Positions 1 to 9,438 of a DNA stretch of 64,000 nucleotides are shown here, in pieces. Under the pieces are notes generated by a model that saw only the letters and a list, made by a program, of their open reading frames with translations, was not told the origin of the DNA and searched no databases. Made by a program: the position numbers and the translations under genes. The stretch comes from Xiphydria camelus (taxonomy: Eukaryota > Arthropoda > Insecta > Hymenoptera > Xiphydriidae): contig OY783200.1 of assembly GCA_963678675.1 (NCBI GenBank), positions 11,395,431 to 11,459,430 on the forward strand, in the 5' to 3' direction. Numbering within the stretch: the first letter of the stretch is position 1; each line of letters starts with the position of its first letter.

Positions 1-2
1 AC

Positions 3-203
3 TTGTATAGCCTCGTACCTTTCGCGGAAAGGTTAATTAACGAACGGATCGGAAATAAGTCGTCTCCCGCAGTACCTACTTTAACCGATATCGCTATCCG
101 TCGATTAACAAGTCTAGTGCAGGAGCTGAGAGACATTGAGTATGAAAAAACCGCCCGCCTTATTCTGATCGATGATTTGCGTTCAGAAAGACTTAAAGAA
201 TGA
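3..203 (+). pseudogene. C-terminal coding fragment, unrecognised
   Basis: An open frame of 66 codons enters from the left window edge and ends at a TGA at 201-203. The residues form an amphipathic, charged stretch ending in RLKE. From about position 118 the same bases form the outer part of an inverted-repeat arm, and the right arm near 3030-3108 holds a diverged copy of the last third in reverse. I do not recognise the family. It may be the tail of a gene belonging to the inverted-repeat element, or chance. Confidence 0.25.
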
Positions 204-3112
204 TATCGTGGAGGTTGCCGGACGGAATTAGTGCCAATTTTTTTTATCGGCCATTTAATAAGAGTTTTCGATTCCGTCGCCGGTCGCTGTAGCTGTGAAA
301 AAAACGTTGTTCTTGACTATTAAAAGGTTTTTTTAGTAAGGTATGAAATTGAAAACAGCATCATCATAATACAATACAAATTTATTTATTAATGAAAAAT
401 GAATAAGTGGTTTATATAATTAATTATTATCGAAAATTAACAAAATTGTACAATTACGTAGGTAAGTTTTGACAATAGTTGTGGATGCATTTGCAAAGAG
501 AGATACAATTAACGTTGCTTTTTTTACAATTACAGGACATTGTTCTGCAATCAGCATTACATTTGCAAGGCCTGATTAAAGAATTTGGCAAAGGCGGTTT
601 TGTCATTTGCTCCGGGTGGAGCAGTCCGTCTCATCTTTCATAGCCAAATTGGAGAAAGTTCAGAGGCTCACACATTGGATGTGGGGAATTTTTTCACAAA
701 TATGTTTGGGCTGTAGCTCTTAAGCAATGTAAATACAAAGCATCAGAAGTGCAAATAACTTGAGATATATTGAAATTGAAACCGATATTACGGGTAATTG
801 ACCTGAAACGTAGTTCATCTCTACTGTGGATTTTTCTTTAGCAAATAAATAAGTGCAAACTTCTTAAATGTTCTTAAAATGCATCGGAGTTTCAAAGTTA
901 TTTGAAAAAGTTGAGAGAGCATCCTGAACGAATACTTCGGATGCAGCGTTTATACATTGCTTCTTAGTTGTAAATCGGCTTGTCGTGTCGCTATCTGTTA
1001 GAGCACGTAACGCGGGTAAAATATTACAAATTTTTTCGCCAAGTTATTCAGCTGCTAAAAATGACAGCTTAAAAAATTTCCTTTTTTACTCGATCCTTCA
1101 AACCAGATACCTCGACATCCAATGTTCGACAGTCTATGCCAAAAGTGAATGCTAAGCACGAAAACATCAGTATCCGAACTATTTATAATTACTTGTTCAA
1201 CCTCTCTACGAACAGCGTGAAAAATATGGCTGAACATTCTACAATCTGCTTCTAGGTGATTAGAATTCAAGTCTAGCACTTCAGATAAACTAACTATTAC
1301 TTTGGAGCTTGAAGCATTTCGTGGGGTCTTCATATCCACCGGTAATGAACAGTTCTGTTTCAGCATTGATGTTTAAAAAAGTTGGAGCATACATGCAAAG
1401 AAATTGAACAAGCTGCAGTTTATTTTGAGGATAAGAAAAAAAATCTTTGCAGTCGGCCGGGATTTTGGTAGAAGGACTTGATATAACAATTTGCTTCGGT
1501 TTCGTTCCTTTCGATCGTAATTGCGACTCAACGTACTAGAAACGTCACATCGTATCTATCGAAGATGACGTCAATTCTTTTGACGAAATGCTGGTATGAA
1601 AGATTCTGTATACGTTCGAAAAATGCAGTGGAAAAATTTCTGAAAGTATTATATTTTTGAAGTTTAATTTTATGCACTAGTGACATTCCATCGAAAACAC
1701 AAACTTTCGAATGATCAGATTTTATTATTTGCTGGAAAGTGTTGTTTTCATATGCATGTACTTTTTGAATTTCGATTACTAATGCTGATTTTGTACTTTT
1801 TCTGTAGAACCCTTCGTGGTCAAAAAGATATGTAAGGTAACGAAGTATTTCATGCGATAAAAACTGTCTAAGATCAAGTTCACGTTGTGATGCCACCATA
1901 AATGATTGTTGAAATGTAGTATTATTGGTTACGAGTTCTACTTTTTCATCACTACCTGTAGATTGCTTTTCTTTGGTGGGCTTTTAATTGAAATTATAAA
2001 ATGGTTGTCTTGTTAGTGGGTCAAAAACGTATTTCTTCTTTAATTCAAACCGTTCAGTTTCGTACTCTTTATCATCAATTCTCCAGTTTCTTCTAAATTC
2101 AGCAAACATTTGACAGTGTTTTCATCTGCAAGAGCTTTGGTGTAAATATTGCGAAGACCGAGACCTATATCGATATTAAATATGTTGCAACATGTTAAAG
2201 ACAAAATCAAAATTTGAATGTTTTGTTCGTCCTTCGCTATTCGGGCTTTACTCCACTCACTATGAAAGGAAGAATCAATGTCGCCGGTAGCATCACCTTC
2301 TATCTAAACGTATGATACAATAGCATTGTTTATTGCATTTTTAAATGGATATAACAGTAACCACCGTTGAGTTGCATTTTCATTTTTAGTAATCCCTATC
2401 AAGCCTCCAGTTATAGCGGATGATCGATTCTGGGACTGCTCGAGTGCCATATCGCAACCAAAAGAATTAAATTTACCTGGTGTTGTATTTGTATTACATA
2501 AGAGCTGCAGCCCAAACATATGTATTTGTGGAAAAGTTCCTCACAGCCAATATATGTGAGCCTCTGAACTTTCTCCAATTCGGCTATGAAAGACGAGTGG
2601 ACAGCTCCACCCGGTGCGAATGACAAAACCGCCTTTGCCAAATTCTTTAATCAGGCCTTGCAAATGTAATGCTGATTGCAGAACAATGTCCTGTAATTGT
2701 AAAAAAAGCAACGTTAATTGTATCTCTCTTTGCAAATGCATCCACAACTATTGTCAAAACTTACCTACGTAATTGTACAATTTTGTTAATTTTCGATAAT
2801 AATTAATTATATAAACCACTTATTCATTTTTCATTAATAAATAAATTTGTATTGTATTATGATGATGCTGTTTTCAATTTCATACCTTACTAAAAAAACC
2901 TTTTAATAGTCAAGAACAACGTTTTTTTCACAGCTACAGCGACCGGCGACGGAATCGAAAACTCCTATTAAATGGCCGATAAAAAAAATTGGCACTAATT
3001 CCGTCCGGCAACCTCCACGATGTCATTCTTTAAGTCTTTCTGAACTCAAATCATCAATCAGAATGAGGTGGGCGGTTTTTTCATACTCAATGTCTCTCAA
3101 CTCCCGGTCTAG
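118..3112. repeat. Long inverted repeat, arms of about 625 bp
   Basis: Positions 118-742 and 2482-3112 are near-identical reverse complements with scattered substitutions, for example around the TTTTTTTATCGGCC stretch at about 239 and its partner near 2985. Between them lies a broken minus-strand gene, and the right arm supplies that gene's first residues. This looks like a long-terminal-inverted-repeat element or an inverted duplication of a gene end. I found no clear target duplication, so the true ends are uncertain. Confidence 0.75.
1055..2519 (-). pseudogene. Broken gene of the multicopy EADxRM / DTDV family
   Basis: Three minus-strand frames in order give one decayed protein. 2519-2304 has a block ending in KNENATQRWLLL. 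1899-1528 contains VFDGMSLVHKI and later VIFDRYDV. 1366-1055 contains HLEADCRMFSHI, SDTDVFVLSI and GIWFEG. The region 2300-2060 is also readable in a linking frame. This order matches a repetitive, uncharacterised animal family with EADTRM and DTDV motifs, which I recognise by pattern only. Its function is unknown; the DTDV part resembles nuclease-like folds, but that is inference. Frame changes and stops between blocks make it non-functional. The gene starts inside the right arm of the surrounding inverted repeat, so gene and repeat probably belong to one element. Confidence 0.55.
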
Positions 3113-3744
3113 AGTCAGCTTTGTAAAGGGGAGAAATGACGGATTCAATAAATGACCATTCGGGTAAATCTGATACCTGTTTTATAAGGTATAGAGGATC
3201 GCTTCACCTTCCGTGGAATCTGGACCCTCATTATGGCCAAGTACGAGCAACGGTATCCTTGCCAGCTAGTTCCGGGACGCGGAAAATACCCAACGTCACC
3301 CTAGCGATCACGCACGAGCTACTCGTTACAAGGATCGCGGTACCGGAATCAAGAAGTGTAGACAACCAGCAGTATCTGTAGCATTCGTCGGGACAGTTAG
3401 CCTAGGAAGAACAGAGGAGGCAGTTGAGTGAATTCTAGCAGTAGAGAAGGCTGTTGCAAGCACGAGTACTCTGTTGTCGAAGGAGTAGATAAAAAAGACG
3501 AATAGAAGACACGAGTTGTCTCTCCTTCCAGGTAAGCTTGCAAGCAACAGAGGATAAGATAGCCTCTCATTACCTTAAATATGGCTGGAGCTATAATCTT
3601 ACAAACTGGTAGATGAGAATTTTACTGCAAAGGTCTAGGTATTTCAGGCCTCTCAAAAACGTCCCAGTGTCTACTACTGTAGTTTGTCGTATGATAGAGC
3701 TTGAAAATGCATTCGGAGTAGTACATAAAAGAGAGGTTGAGAAG

Positions 3745-4482
3745 CTAAGCGGTCTAACGGAGAGGTCGCGAGCTTCGGAACAGGCATTTTTGCGGTTTTT
3801 TCTCTGTGAGTAGAGGTTGACGCCCTTAACAAAACCAAAAAGTATTTTTTCCAAATACGCCTGAGAAATAAAAGAAATCACATCAAAGAATTCCATGATT
3901 GGTACGTACAAGTTCCGAAAACGCGGTCTCAGGAACTCTCGCGTGGCTCATCGGGTAGCGTGCGTGACACACACGGCGGGCACGCGTTCGAATCTCGGTG
4001 TACCTATTCTCTTTTTTTCCTCTTAATTTTTATCATAAATTAAATAAGTAGATACGATATCTTTTGAAATAATATAAAAATTTATTTATTATCAATAATC
4101 TTCATAAATATTTATAAATAGATAAGATATCTTTTGAAATAGTAAAAAAATTTATAAAGATTATTGATAATAAATAAATGTTTATATTATTTCAAAAGAT
4201 TATCGTATCTACTTATTTCATTTATGATAAGAATTAAGGGGAAAAAAGAAGAATACACGGACGAGTCACGCACGCTACCCGATGAGCCACGCGAGAGTTC
4301 CTGAGATCGGGTTTTCGGAGCTTGTACATACGAATCACATGGAATTCTTTGATGTGATTTTTTTTATTTCTAAGGCGTATTCGGAAAAAATACTTTGGGG
4401 TTTTGTTAAGGGCGTCAATCCCTACTCACAGAGAAAAAGTAAAAATACCTGTTCCGAAGCTCGCGGCCTCTCCTGAGTAGAA
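3745..4482. mobile_element. Foldback element with tRNA-like inner sequence
   Basis: Arms of about 360 bp face each other around an AT-rich palindromic centre (4020-4220). Matching blocks are CTCGCGTGGCTCATCGGGTA at 3938 and its complement near 4270, and the stretches near 3760 and 4455. It lies in the left arm of the 3296-8470 inverted repeat and is missing from the right arm, which shows a later insertion. No coding capacity. Confidence 0.7.
3943..4004 (+). other. tRNA-like sequence (A-box and B-box like)
   Basis: TGGCTCATCGGGTAGCG at 3943-3959 resembles a tRNA A box and GTTCGAATC at 3986-3994 matches the B-box core. Spacing of about 30 bases is right for a Pol III type 2 promoter. The mirrored arm near 4250-4300 keeps the A-box side but has lost the B box. 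I could not pair a proper acceptor stem, so this is a tRNA relic or SINE head, not a working tRNA. Confidence 0.45.
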
Positions 4483-4680
4483 AAACAAGCTTTTCGAGAT
4501 AATCCACATTAAATTATTTTTGTTCTTGAAAAATACCTGCAATTCCTTTACCTCGAGTGTATAAGCTGTATGCATTATTCATACAGCCTATAAACTTGAG
4601 GCAAAGGAATTGCAGGTATTTTTCAAGAACAAAAATACTTTAATGTAGATTATCTCGGAAAACTTGTTTTTCTACACAAA
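4478..4680. mobile_element. Foldback MITE
   Basis: Nearly perfect hairpin: the arm starting TAGAAAAACAAGCTTTTCGA pairs with TCGGAAAACTTGTTTTTCTA at the far end, and AATTCCTTTACCTCGAG pairs with CTTGAGGCAAAGGAATT. The loop is a few tens of bases. It sits beside the 3745-4482 element inside the left arm of the larger inverted repeat. Non-coding. Confidence 0.75.
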
Positions 4681-5146
4681 CCCCTTGGCTTCTCATCCCC
4701 TCAAATGAAGTATTCTGGTTACTAAAATTCTGATCTCTTCAGGGAGATTATTGTTGCGAATTTTTGATACCTTAACTTATTTTCCTTGACGAGCCTCATT
4801 TTTGGATTGCGTCTTTTTGAAGAAGGGAATTCCCGCTAAGAAGTTCCATTGGTAAAGGAATGAATTTGATGGGATGCAAGCGATATTTACAAAGAAATGG
4901 GAGGATAGCTGGTGGGCAAGGGAGCTTAGGGAGAAAGCAAATCTCGGCATACGGAGGTTACTATTTTGCGTATCGTTCCTCCCTATACCTCGATCGCTCT
5001 TGGCACATGGGTGGATGAGTGTGGTTGTGGGTTTATCATTTCATGTACATTATATTTTAATCTTTGTTAATATCTGCAATAAGGGGAGCGTACGGTTTCG
5101 AAAATTTAGATCGCGCTCCCCTTGTACGTGGTATTAGTACATGCTA

Positions 5147-5352
5147 AAGGATGGGTCTTACTAGGACACTTTGATGGAGGCCACAAGTTGCCTTCAACTG
5201 GACAGTAAAATTTGCTCCCTGGGAAACAAAATTTCTTACTGGCCTAACTGACTGGAAGCGGCAACTTTTAAATCACACCGAGACATTTCAGGGCAAATTT
5301 AGTGGCGTCAACATGTGGCCTCCGTCAAAGTGTCCTAGTGAGACCCAGCCTT
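5147..5352. mobile_element. MITE with about 38 bp TIRs
   Basis: TGGGTCTTACTAGGACAC at 5152 pairs with GTGTCCTAGTGAGACCCA near 5330, and the match continues through GGCCACA/TGTGGCC. The interior is unique and non-coding. Superfamily not assigned, as the flanking duplication is unclear. Confidence 0.7.
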
Positions 5353-5466
5353 AAGGGTAGTATTATATTACAGCCCTAGCGCGGACTAGCCACAAGATAA
5401 AAAGTTATAGCGGTTCAAAGTTAGCCACGTACCTTATACGTAAGTTCGTTTTTTCTATTGTCGAGC

Positions 5467-5545
5467 AGCCGAGTACGACTATACCGATAGCGTGCTGGAC
5501 TCGCATGCTTGACGACCCGGGATCGATCCCTCCGCACTTTATTTA
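5467..5545 (+). other. tRNA-like sequence in left TIR
   Basis: A tRNA-like run with A-box-like TATACCGATAGCGTGC, an internal CTGGACTCGCATGC and a T-arm-like GGGATCGATCCC. The mirrored copy in the right TIR has a better B box. The acceptor arm does not pair, so I call it tRNA-derived. Confidence 0.4.
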
Positions 5546-5680
5546 TTCATAACGAAATTGTAAAAATGTTTTTTTTCACTCTAATTTGATAATCTAATAC
5601 TTCTAATATATTTAAAGTATTTAAAAATATATAACATTAGAATAAAATAACTTTTAACGTGAATGCCAAAATGTCGTAAT

Positions 5681-5828
5681 ATACCGTATGTCTGACGGCA
5701 AGCGCAATAAAACTTCGGCAGTTTTTACCGACGGTGGTCGAAAATTGCATTGGATCTAATGCAAGATTCAACCACCGTCGGTAAAAACTGCCGAAATTTT
5801 GTTGCGCTTGCCGTCAGACATACGGTAT
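5681..5828. mobile_element. 148 bp foldback MITE
   Basis: ATACCGTATGTCTGACGGCA at the left end is answered by TGCCGTCAGACATACGGTAT at the right end, and the arms pair almost perfectly over about 58 bp. It lies inside the 5353-6246 element. TA may be the target duplication. Confidence 0.75.
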
Positions 5829-6060
5829 TGATTTCTATCGAACGTGAAATATCTGCTTCTCCTCACAAGTTTCACCCAAAAATGTATACAGTTATGAAAA
5901 TTTAATAAAAACAATCATTAGCTTTTTAGTTATTCCCTTATTTATGCCTGGTTTTTGGCGCTAAATGACTATTAAAATGCTTTAAATGTATTAGAAGTAT
6001 TAAATTATCAAGTTAGAATGAAAAAAAACATTTAAATAATTTCTTAATGAAAAAAAAAAG

Positions 6061-6140
6061 ACTACGGAGGGATCGAACCCGGGTCTTCGAGCATGCGAGT
6101 CCAGCAAACCACCGGTTTAGCCATATGCGTCTGCTCGTCA
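6061..6140 (-). other. tRNA-like sequence in right TIR
   Basis: Read on the minus strand it has ATATGGCTAAACCGGTGG as a D-arm or A-box region, CTGGACTCGCATGCTCGA in the anticodon region and GGGTTCGATCCC as a consensus-like B box and T arm. It mirrors the copy at 5467-5545. Missing acceptor pairing argues against a functional tRNA. Confidence 0.45.
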
Positions 6141-6313
6141 ACAGAAAAAATGAACTTACCTATAAGGTACGCGGCTAATTTTGAACCGCTATAACTTTTT
6201 ATCTTGTGGCTAGTGCGCGCTAGGGCTGTAATATAATACTACCCTTAGCAAGCACTAATACCATGTACAAGAGGAGCGCGATCTGATTTTCCGAGACGGT
6301 GCGCTCCCCTTGT

Positions 6314-7406
6314 CAGTATTTGTTAAAGCTGCTATAAGTACACACTTACAAGTCGTGTGTCAATAAGCCACCCGTGCATATAGTTACTTATAGTCTATAA
6401 CTACGCTTTACTGTTTTTCGACATTCTTCGCCAAGCGACGCATTCCAATCAATATCCTAATATTTACACAAATCATACCGTATTCACATTCTTTTTTTAT
6501 CATTGATCTCAGATTAGCGGCGATAAGGACCTTCTTTGACCTTCAAAAATCACTGTTTCTGCGCCAGAAAATGAAAACTTCTGGATTGAACCAAACAGCT
6601 ACAGAAAAGGTATAGTCCAATTTTGCTCCGAGTGATCTACAGGAGGGAGACCACCTGCATTACCCGTACACCTAGCCTATCAAACCCTAATAATCATCAA
6701 GTATGCCCTGTGAAAGGAGTATTTTCGCAAGGGCGGAACGGGAGACCAACATTCCAAGGCGACGGTTAAACGTTACAGCGAATTAGCTCATTCGAGCGCG
6801 TCGCCTTAAATAAAGAGAAATAACAGAGAAAAAGATGGAGCAAATAAAAGAAAACTTCCTCCATTAAACTTGATATTATGCGATATAGGAACGATATTAG
6901 AATTTTGTACAATTTAGAGGGGTGTATTGAGAGACTCGGTAGAGACTAAGCGTACGGATAATGGAGGTGATCTCCCTCCTGTAGATCACTCGCGGTAAAA
7001 TTGGACTACACCTCTTCTCTAGCGTTGGGAAGTAATGTAGCTGTTTGATTCAACTCAGAAGTTATCATTTTCTGGCGCAGAAACAGTGACTTTGAAGGTC
7101 AAAGAAGGTTCTTGTCGCCGCTAATATGAGATAAATGATAAAAAAAGAATGTGAATACGGTATGATTTGTGTAAATATTAAGATATTGATTGGAATGCAT
7201 CGCTTGGCGAAGAATGTCGAAAATCAGTAAAGCGTAGTAGTAGACTAAGTTCGCAAGGCTTGAAATGGTTTTGGAATTTTTATAAAAAAATTGCATTGTA
7301 AGCACTAAAAGCAAAATATCACTACACATTAAGTAACTATATGCACGGGTGGCTTACTGATACACGACATGTAAGTGTGTACTTATAGCAGCTTTAACAA
7401 ATACTG
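6314..7406. mobile_element. 1.1 kb foldback element
   Basis: Arms of about 290 bp: CAGTATTTGTTAAAGCTGCT at 6314 pairs with the end at 7406, then through GCCACCCGTGCATATAG, the TCGCCAAGCGA region and TTTCTGCGCCAGAAAATGA. The right arm carries an extra stretch near 7240-7330. It encloses a second TIR element (6609-7012). Confidence 0.75.
6609..7012. mobile_element. 404 bp TIR element nested in the foldback
   Basis: GGTATAGTCCAATTTTGCTC at the left pairs with AAAATTGGACTACACC at the right, and GATCTACAGGAGGGAGA pairs with its complement near 6970. TIRs of about 50 bp; no coding sequence. Confidence 0.7.
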
Positions 7407-7410
7407 AGAT

Positions 7411-7646
7411 ATACCGGGTCTTTGCGTATGTTGTTGACATAGGAATCGTGCGAGTGCGAGTGAGAACGCGGATTAACACTGGTGAACCCATAAGAGTTTC
7501 TCTGTCGCACATTCTCCGTCCTTCTCGAACTTGTCCAGTTGGAGTGTGCGACAGAGAAACTTTTATGGGTTCACCAGTGTTAATCAGCGTTCTCACTCGC
7601 ACTCGTACCATTCCTACGTCAACAACTTACGTGAAGACCGGGTATT
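7411..7646. mobile_element. 236 bp palindromic MITE
   Basis: The arms pair over about 100 bp: GCGAGTGCGAGTGAGAACGC near 7450 with the GTTCTCACTCGCACTCG block near 7593, and CACTGGTGAACCCATAAGAG with its complement. A related layout occurs at 22857-23010 and 50637-50800, suggesting a family. Confidence 0.75.
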
Positions 7647-8165
7647 GAAGATATTAACAAAGATTTAAATATTATATACATGAAATGATAAACCCACAAC
7701 CACACGCACCCACAAATTTGCCAAGAGCGATCGAGGTATACGAGAGGAACGATACGCAAAATAATAACCTCCGTATGCCGAGATTTGCCTTCTCCCTAAA
7801 CTCCTTGCCTACCCAGCTATCCTCCCATTCCCTTCTAAATATCGCTAGCATCCCATCAAATTCATTTCCTTCCCAATGGAACTTCTTAGCGGGAATACTC
7901 TTCTTCTCTCAAAAAGACGTAATCCAAAAATGAGGCTCGTCAATGAAAATAAATTAAGGTATCAAAAATTCGCAACAATAATCTCCCTGAAGAGATCAGA
8001 ATTTTAGTAACCTGAATCCTTCATTTATATCCTACTCCGAATGTTTTTTCAAGCTCTATCATATAATAAACTACATAAGTAGACACTGGGACGTTTTCGA
8101 GAAGCCTGAAATACCAAGGCTTTGCAGTAAAATTCTCATCTACCAGAGTTAGTAAGATTTTAGCT

Positions 8166-8183
8166 CCCCCCCCCCCCCCCCCC
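8166..8183. repeat. Poly-C run of 18
   Basis: An uninterrupted run of 18 cytosines inside the right arm of the 3296-8470 inverted repeat. The left arm has no such run, so it expanded after duplication, or is an assembly-sensitive homopolymer. Confidence 0.9.
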
Positions 8184-8470
8184 GGCCATATTTAAGTTAA
8201 TGAGAGGCTATCCTCTGTTGCTCAGAAGCTTTCCTGGAAGGAGAGACGATTCATGTCTTCTCTTCGTCTTTGTTATTTACTACTTCGACAACAGATAACC
8301 CGTGATTGAAACAGCCTTCTCTATCGCTGGAATTCACTGAACTGCCTCATCTGTTCCTCCTGGGCTAACTGCCCCGACGGATGCTAGAGATACTGCTCGT
8401 TGTATACACTTCTTGATTCCGGTACCGCGATCCTTGTAACGAAGCGCTCGTGCGTGACCGCTAGGGTGAG

Positions 8471-9438
8471 AAAATATAGGATTGTGATGTGGTAATATTG
8501 CGTTCAGATTTTTTTAGCAAGTCGGGCCCAATTTCCTCTCCCGAGAGTCCTACGCCCACGCCCTTCTCCACAATTGAAGATCTACTGTAGTGAGCGATTA
8601 TAAGTAGCAATTTTAAGTTTTCTCGCGTTGCAGTCGATTCGGATCGACCGGACGGAGGTCGCGGTCATTCGAACCCCTGCACCAGTGGATAAAACGTATA
8701 ATCTAGCAAATAAAAATGAAAAATCAACATAAATTCGCGATTTAATTTTTGTCTCTAAAAATGTATGTACTTTATTACATAAAAGAAGTATTTATTTGAT
8801 TAGATACTGCGATTGCAGTTATGCCACTTTTCATTTACTCTTTACTTGTGAAATTCTTTACTACTTTTTTGATATTTTCAGTATATGAGTAGGTATTCAT
8901 CAGAATCTTCTATATATAATTTTCTAAAAACATACTGAAAGACAGCCATATTTTTCGTTTTGACGTCCTTTTCGTGGCACCAAACCTCAAAAAGTTCCGG
9001 TATATTAAGCCACTGGCAGTTCTTGGCAGTTAAATTTTGGAAAAGCATCTAGAAGGACTTAATAAGCAAAAAATTAAATCAGCCCGAATCCAGTCGAAAA
9101 TCTCAGTATTTGGCTACTACAGTTTTAAACAGAAAATTAAAAATCGCGCAGCAGAATGGTCAATACAATACGCGTTATATTTAAACAAAATTTCACTGCA
9201 AATGTTTTTCATAGATTTTTGCACAAACTTTCTGGTGGCCATAACAATTTTTTAAAAAATTAAAAATTTGACCCTAATTTTTGAAAATCAAAAATAAATT
9301 TGATTTTTTTAAAATTTGGACAATTTTTAAAAAAATAATTTTAAAAGAAAGCTGAAATTTTTTCCTATAAGACCTCCAAGTTTCAGAGTGGCAAATTAAT
9401 TCTTCTCTGACAATAAGAAGAAGCTTGTTACGAAATAC
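8471..9438. other. Region with no assignable gene
   Basis: AT-rich sequence upstream of the DUF4806-like gene. A short tRNA-like B box (TTCGAACCCC near 8668) and A/T homopolymers near 9260-9360 are the only patterns. A 5' exon of the downstream gene could lie here, because its first visible exon begins in the middle of the conserved domain, but I cannot identify it. Confidence 0.5.

Larger units (their letters stand above)
5353..6246. mobile_element. 894 bp TIR element carrying paired tRNA-like sequences
   Basis: AAGGGTAGTATTATATTACA at 5353 is repeated in inverse at the right end. The TIRs run inward about 190 bp and include TAAAAAGTTATAGCGGTTC and its complement. Just inside each TIR lies a tRNA-like sequence. 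A small perfect foldback (5681-5828) sits in the centre. No protein is encoded. Confidence 0.7.
3296..8470. repeat. Outer long inverted repeat of a nested foldback complex
   Basis: The outer arms pair: 3296-3740 plus 4685-5075 on the left with 7650-8470 on the right. Landmarks are GGATCGCGGTACCGGAATCA near 3333 with its complement near 8416, and the stretch near 3610 with its complement near 8120. The left arm is interrupted by two foldback elements (3745-4680). The loop 5076-7650 is filled with further inverted-repeat elements. The arms are diverged by several percent, so the structure is old. No transposase is visible inside. Confidence 0.75.

Noticed and set aside
5467..6140. Functional tRNA genes
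   Set aside because: B boxes are good but acceptor stems do not pair and the sequences lie inside TIRs; called tRNA-like only.
7448..7648. Matching frames on both strands at 7354-7648
   Set aside because: They are the two reads of one palindromic MITE.
8640..8690. Another tRNA-like sequence (TTCGAACCCC)
   Set aside because: Only a B-box-like word; no matching A box at the right distance.
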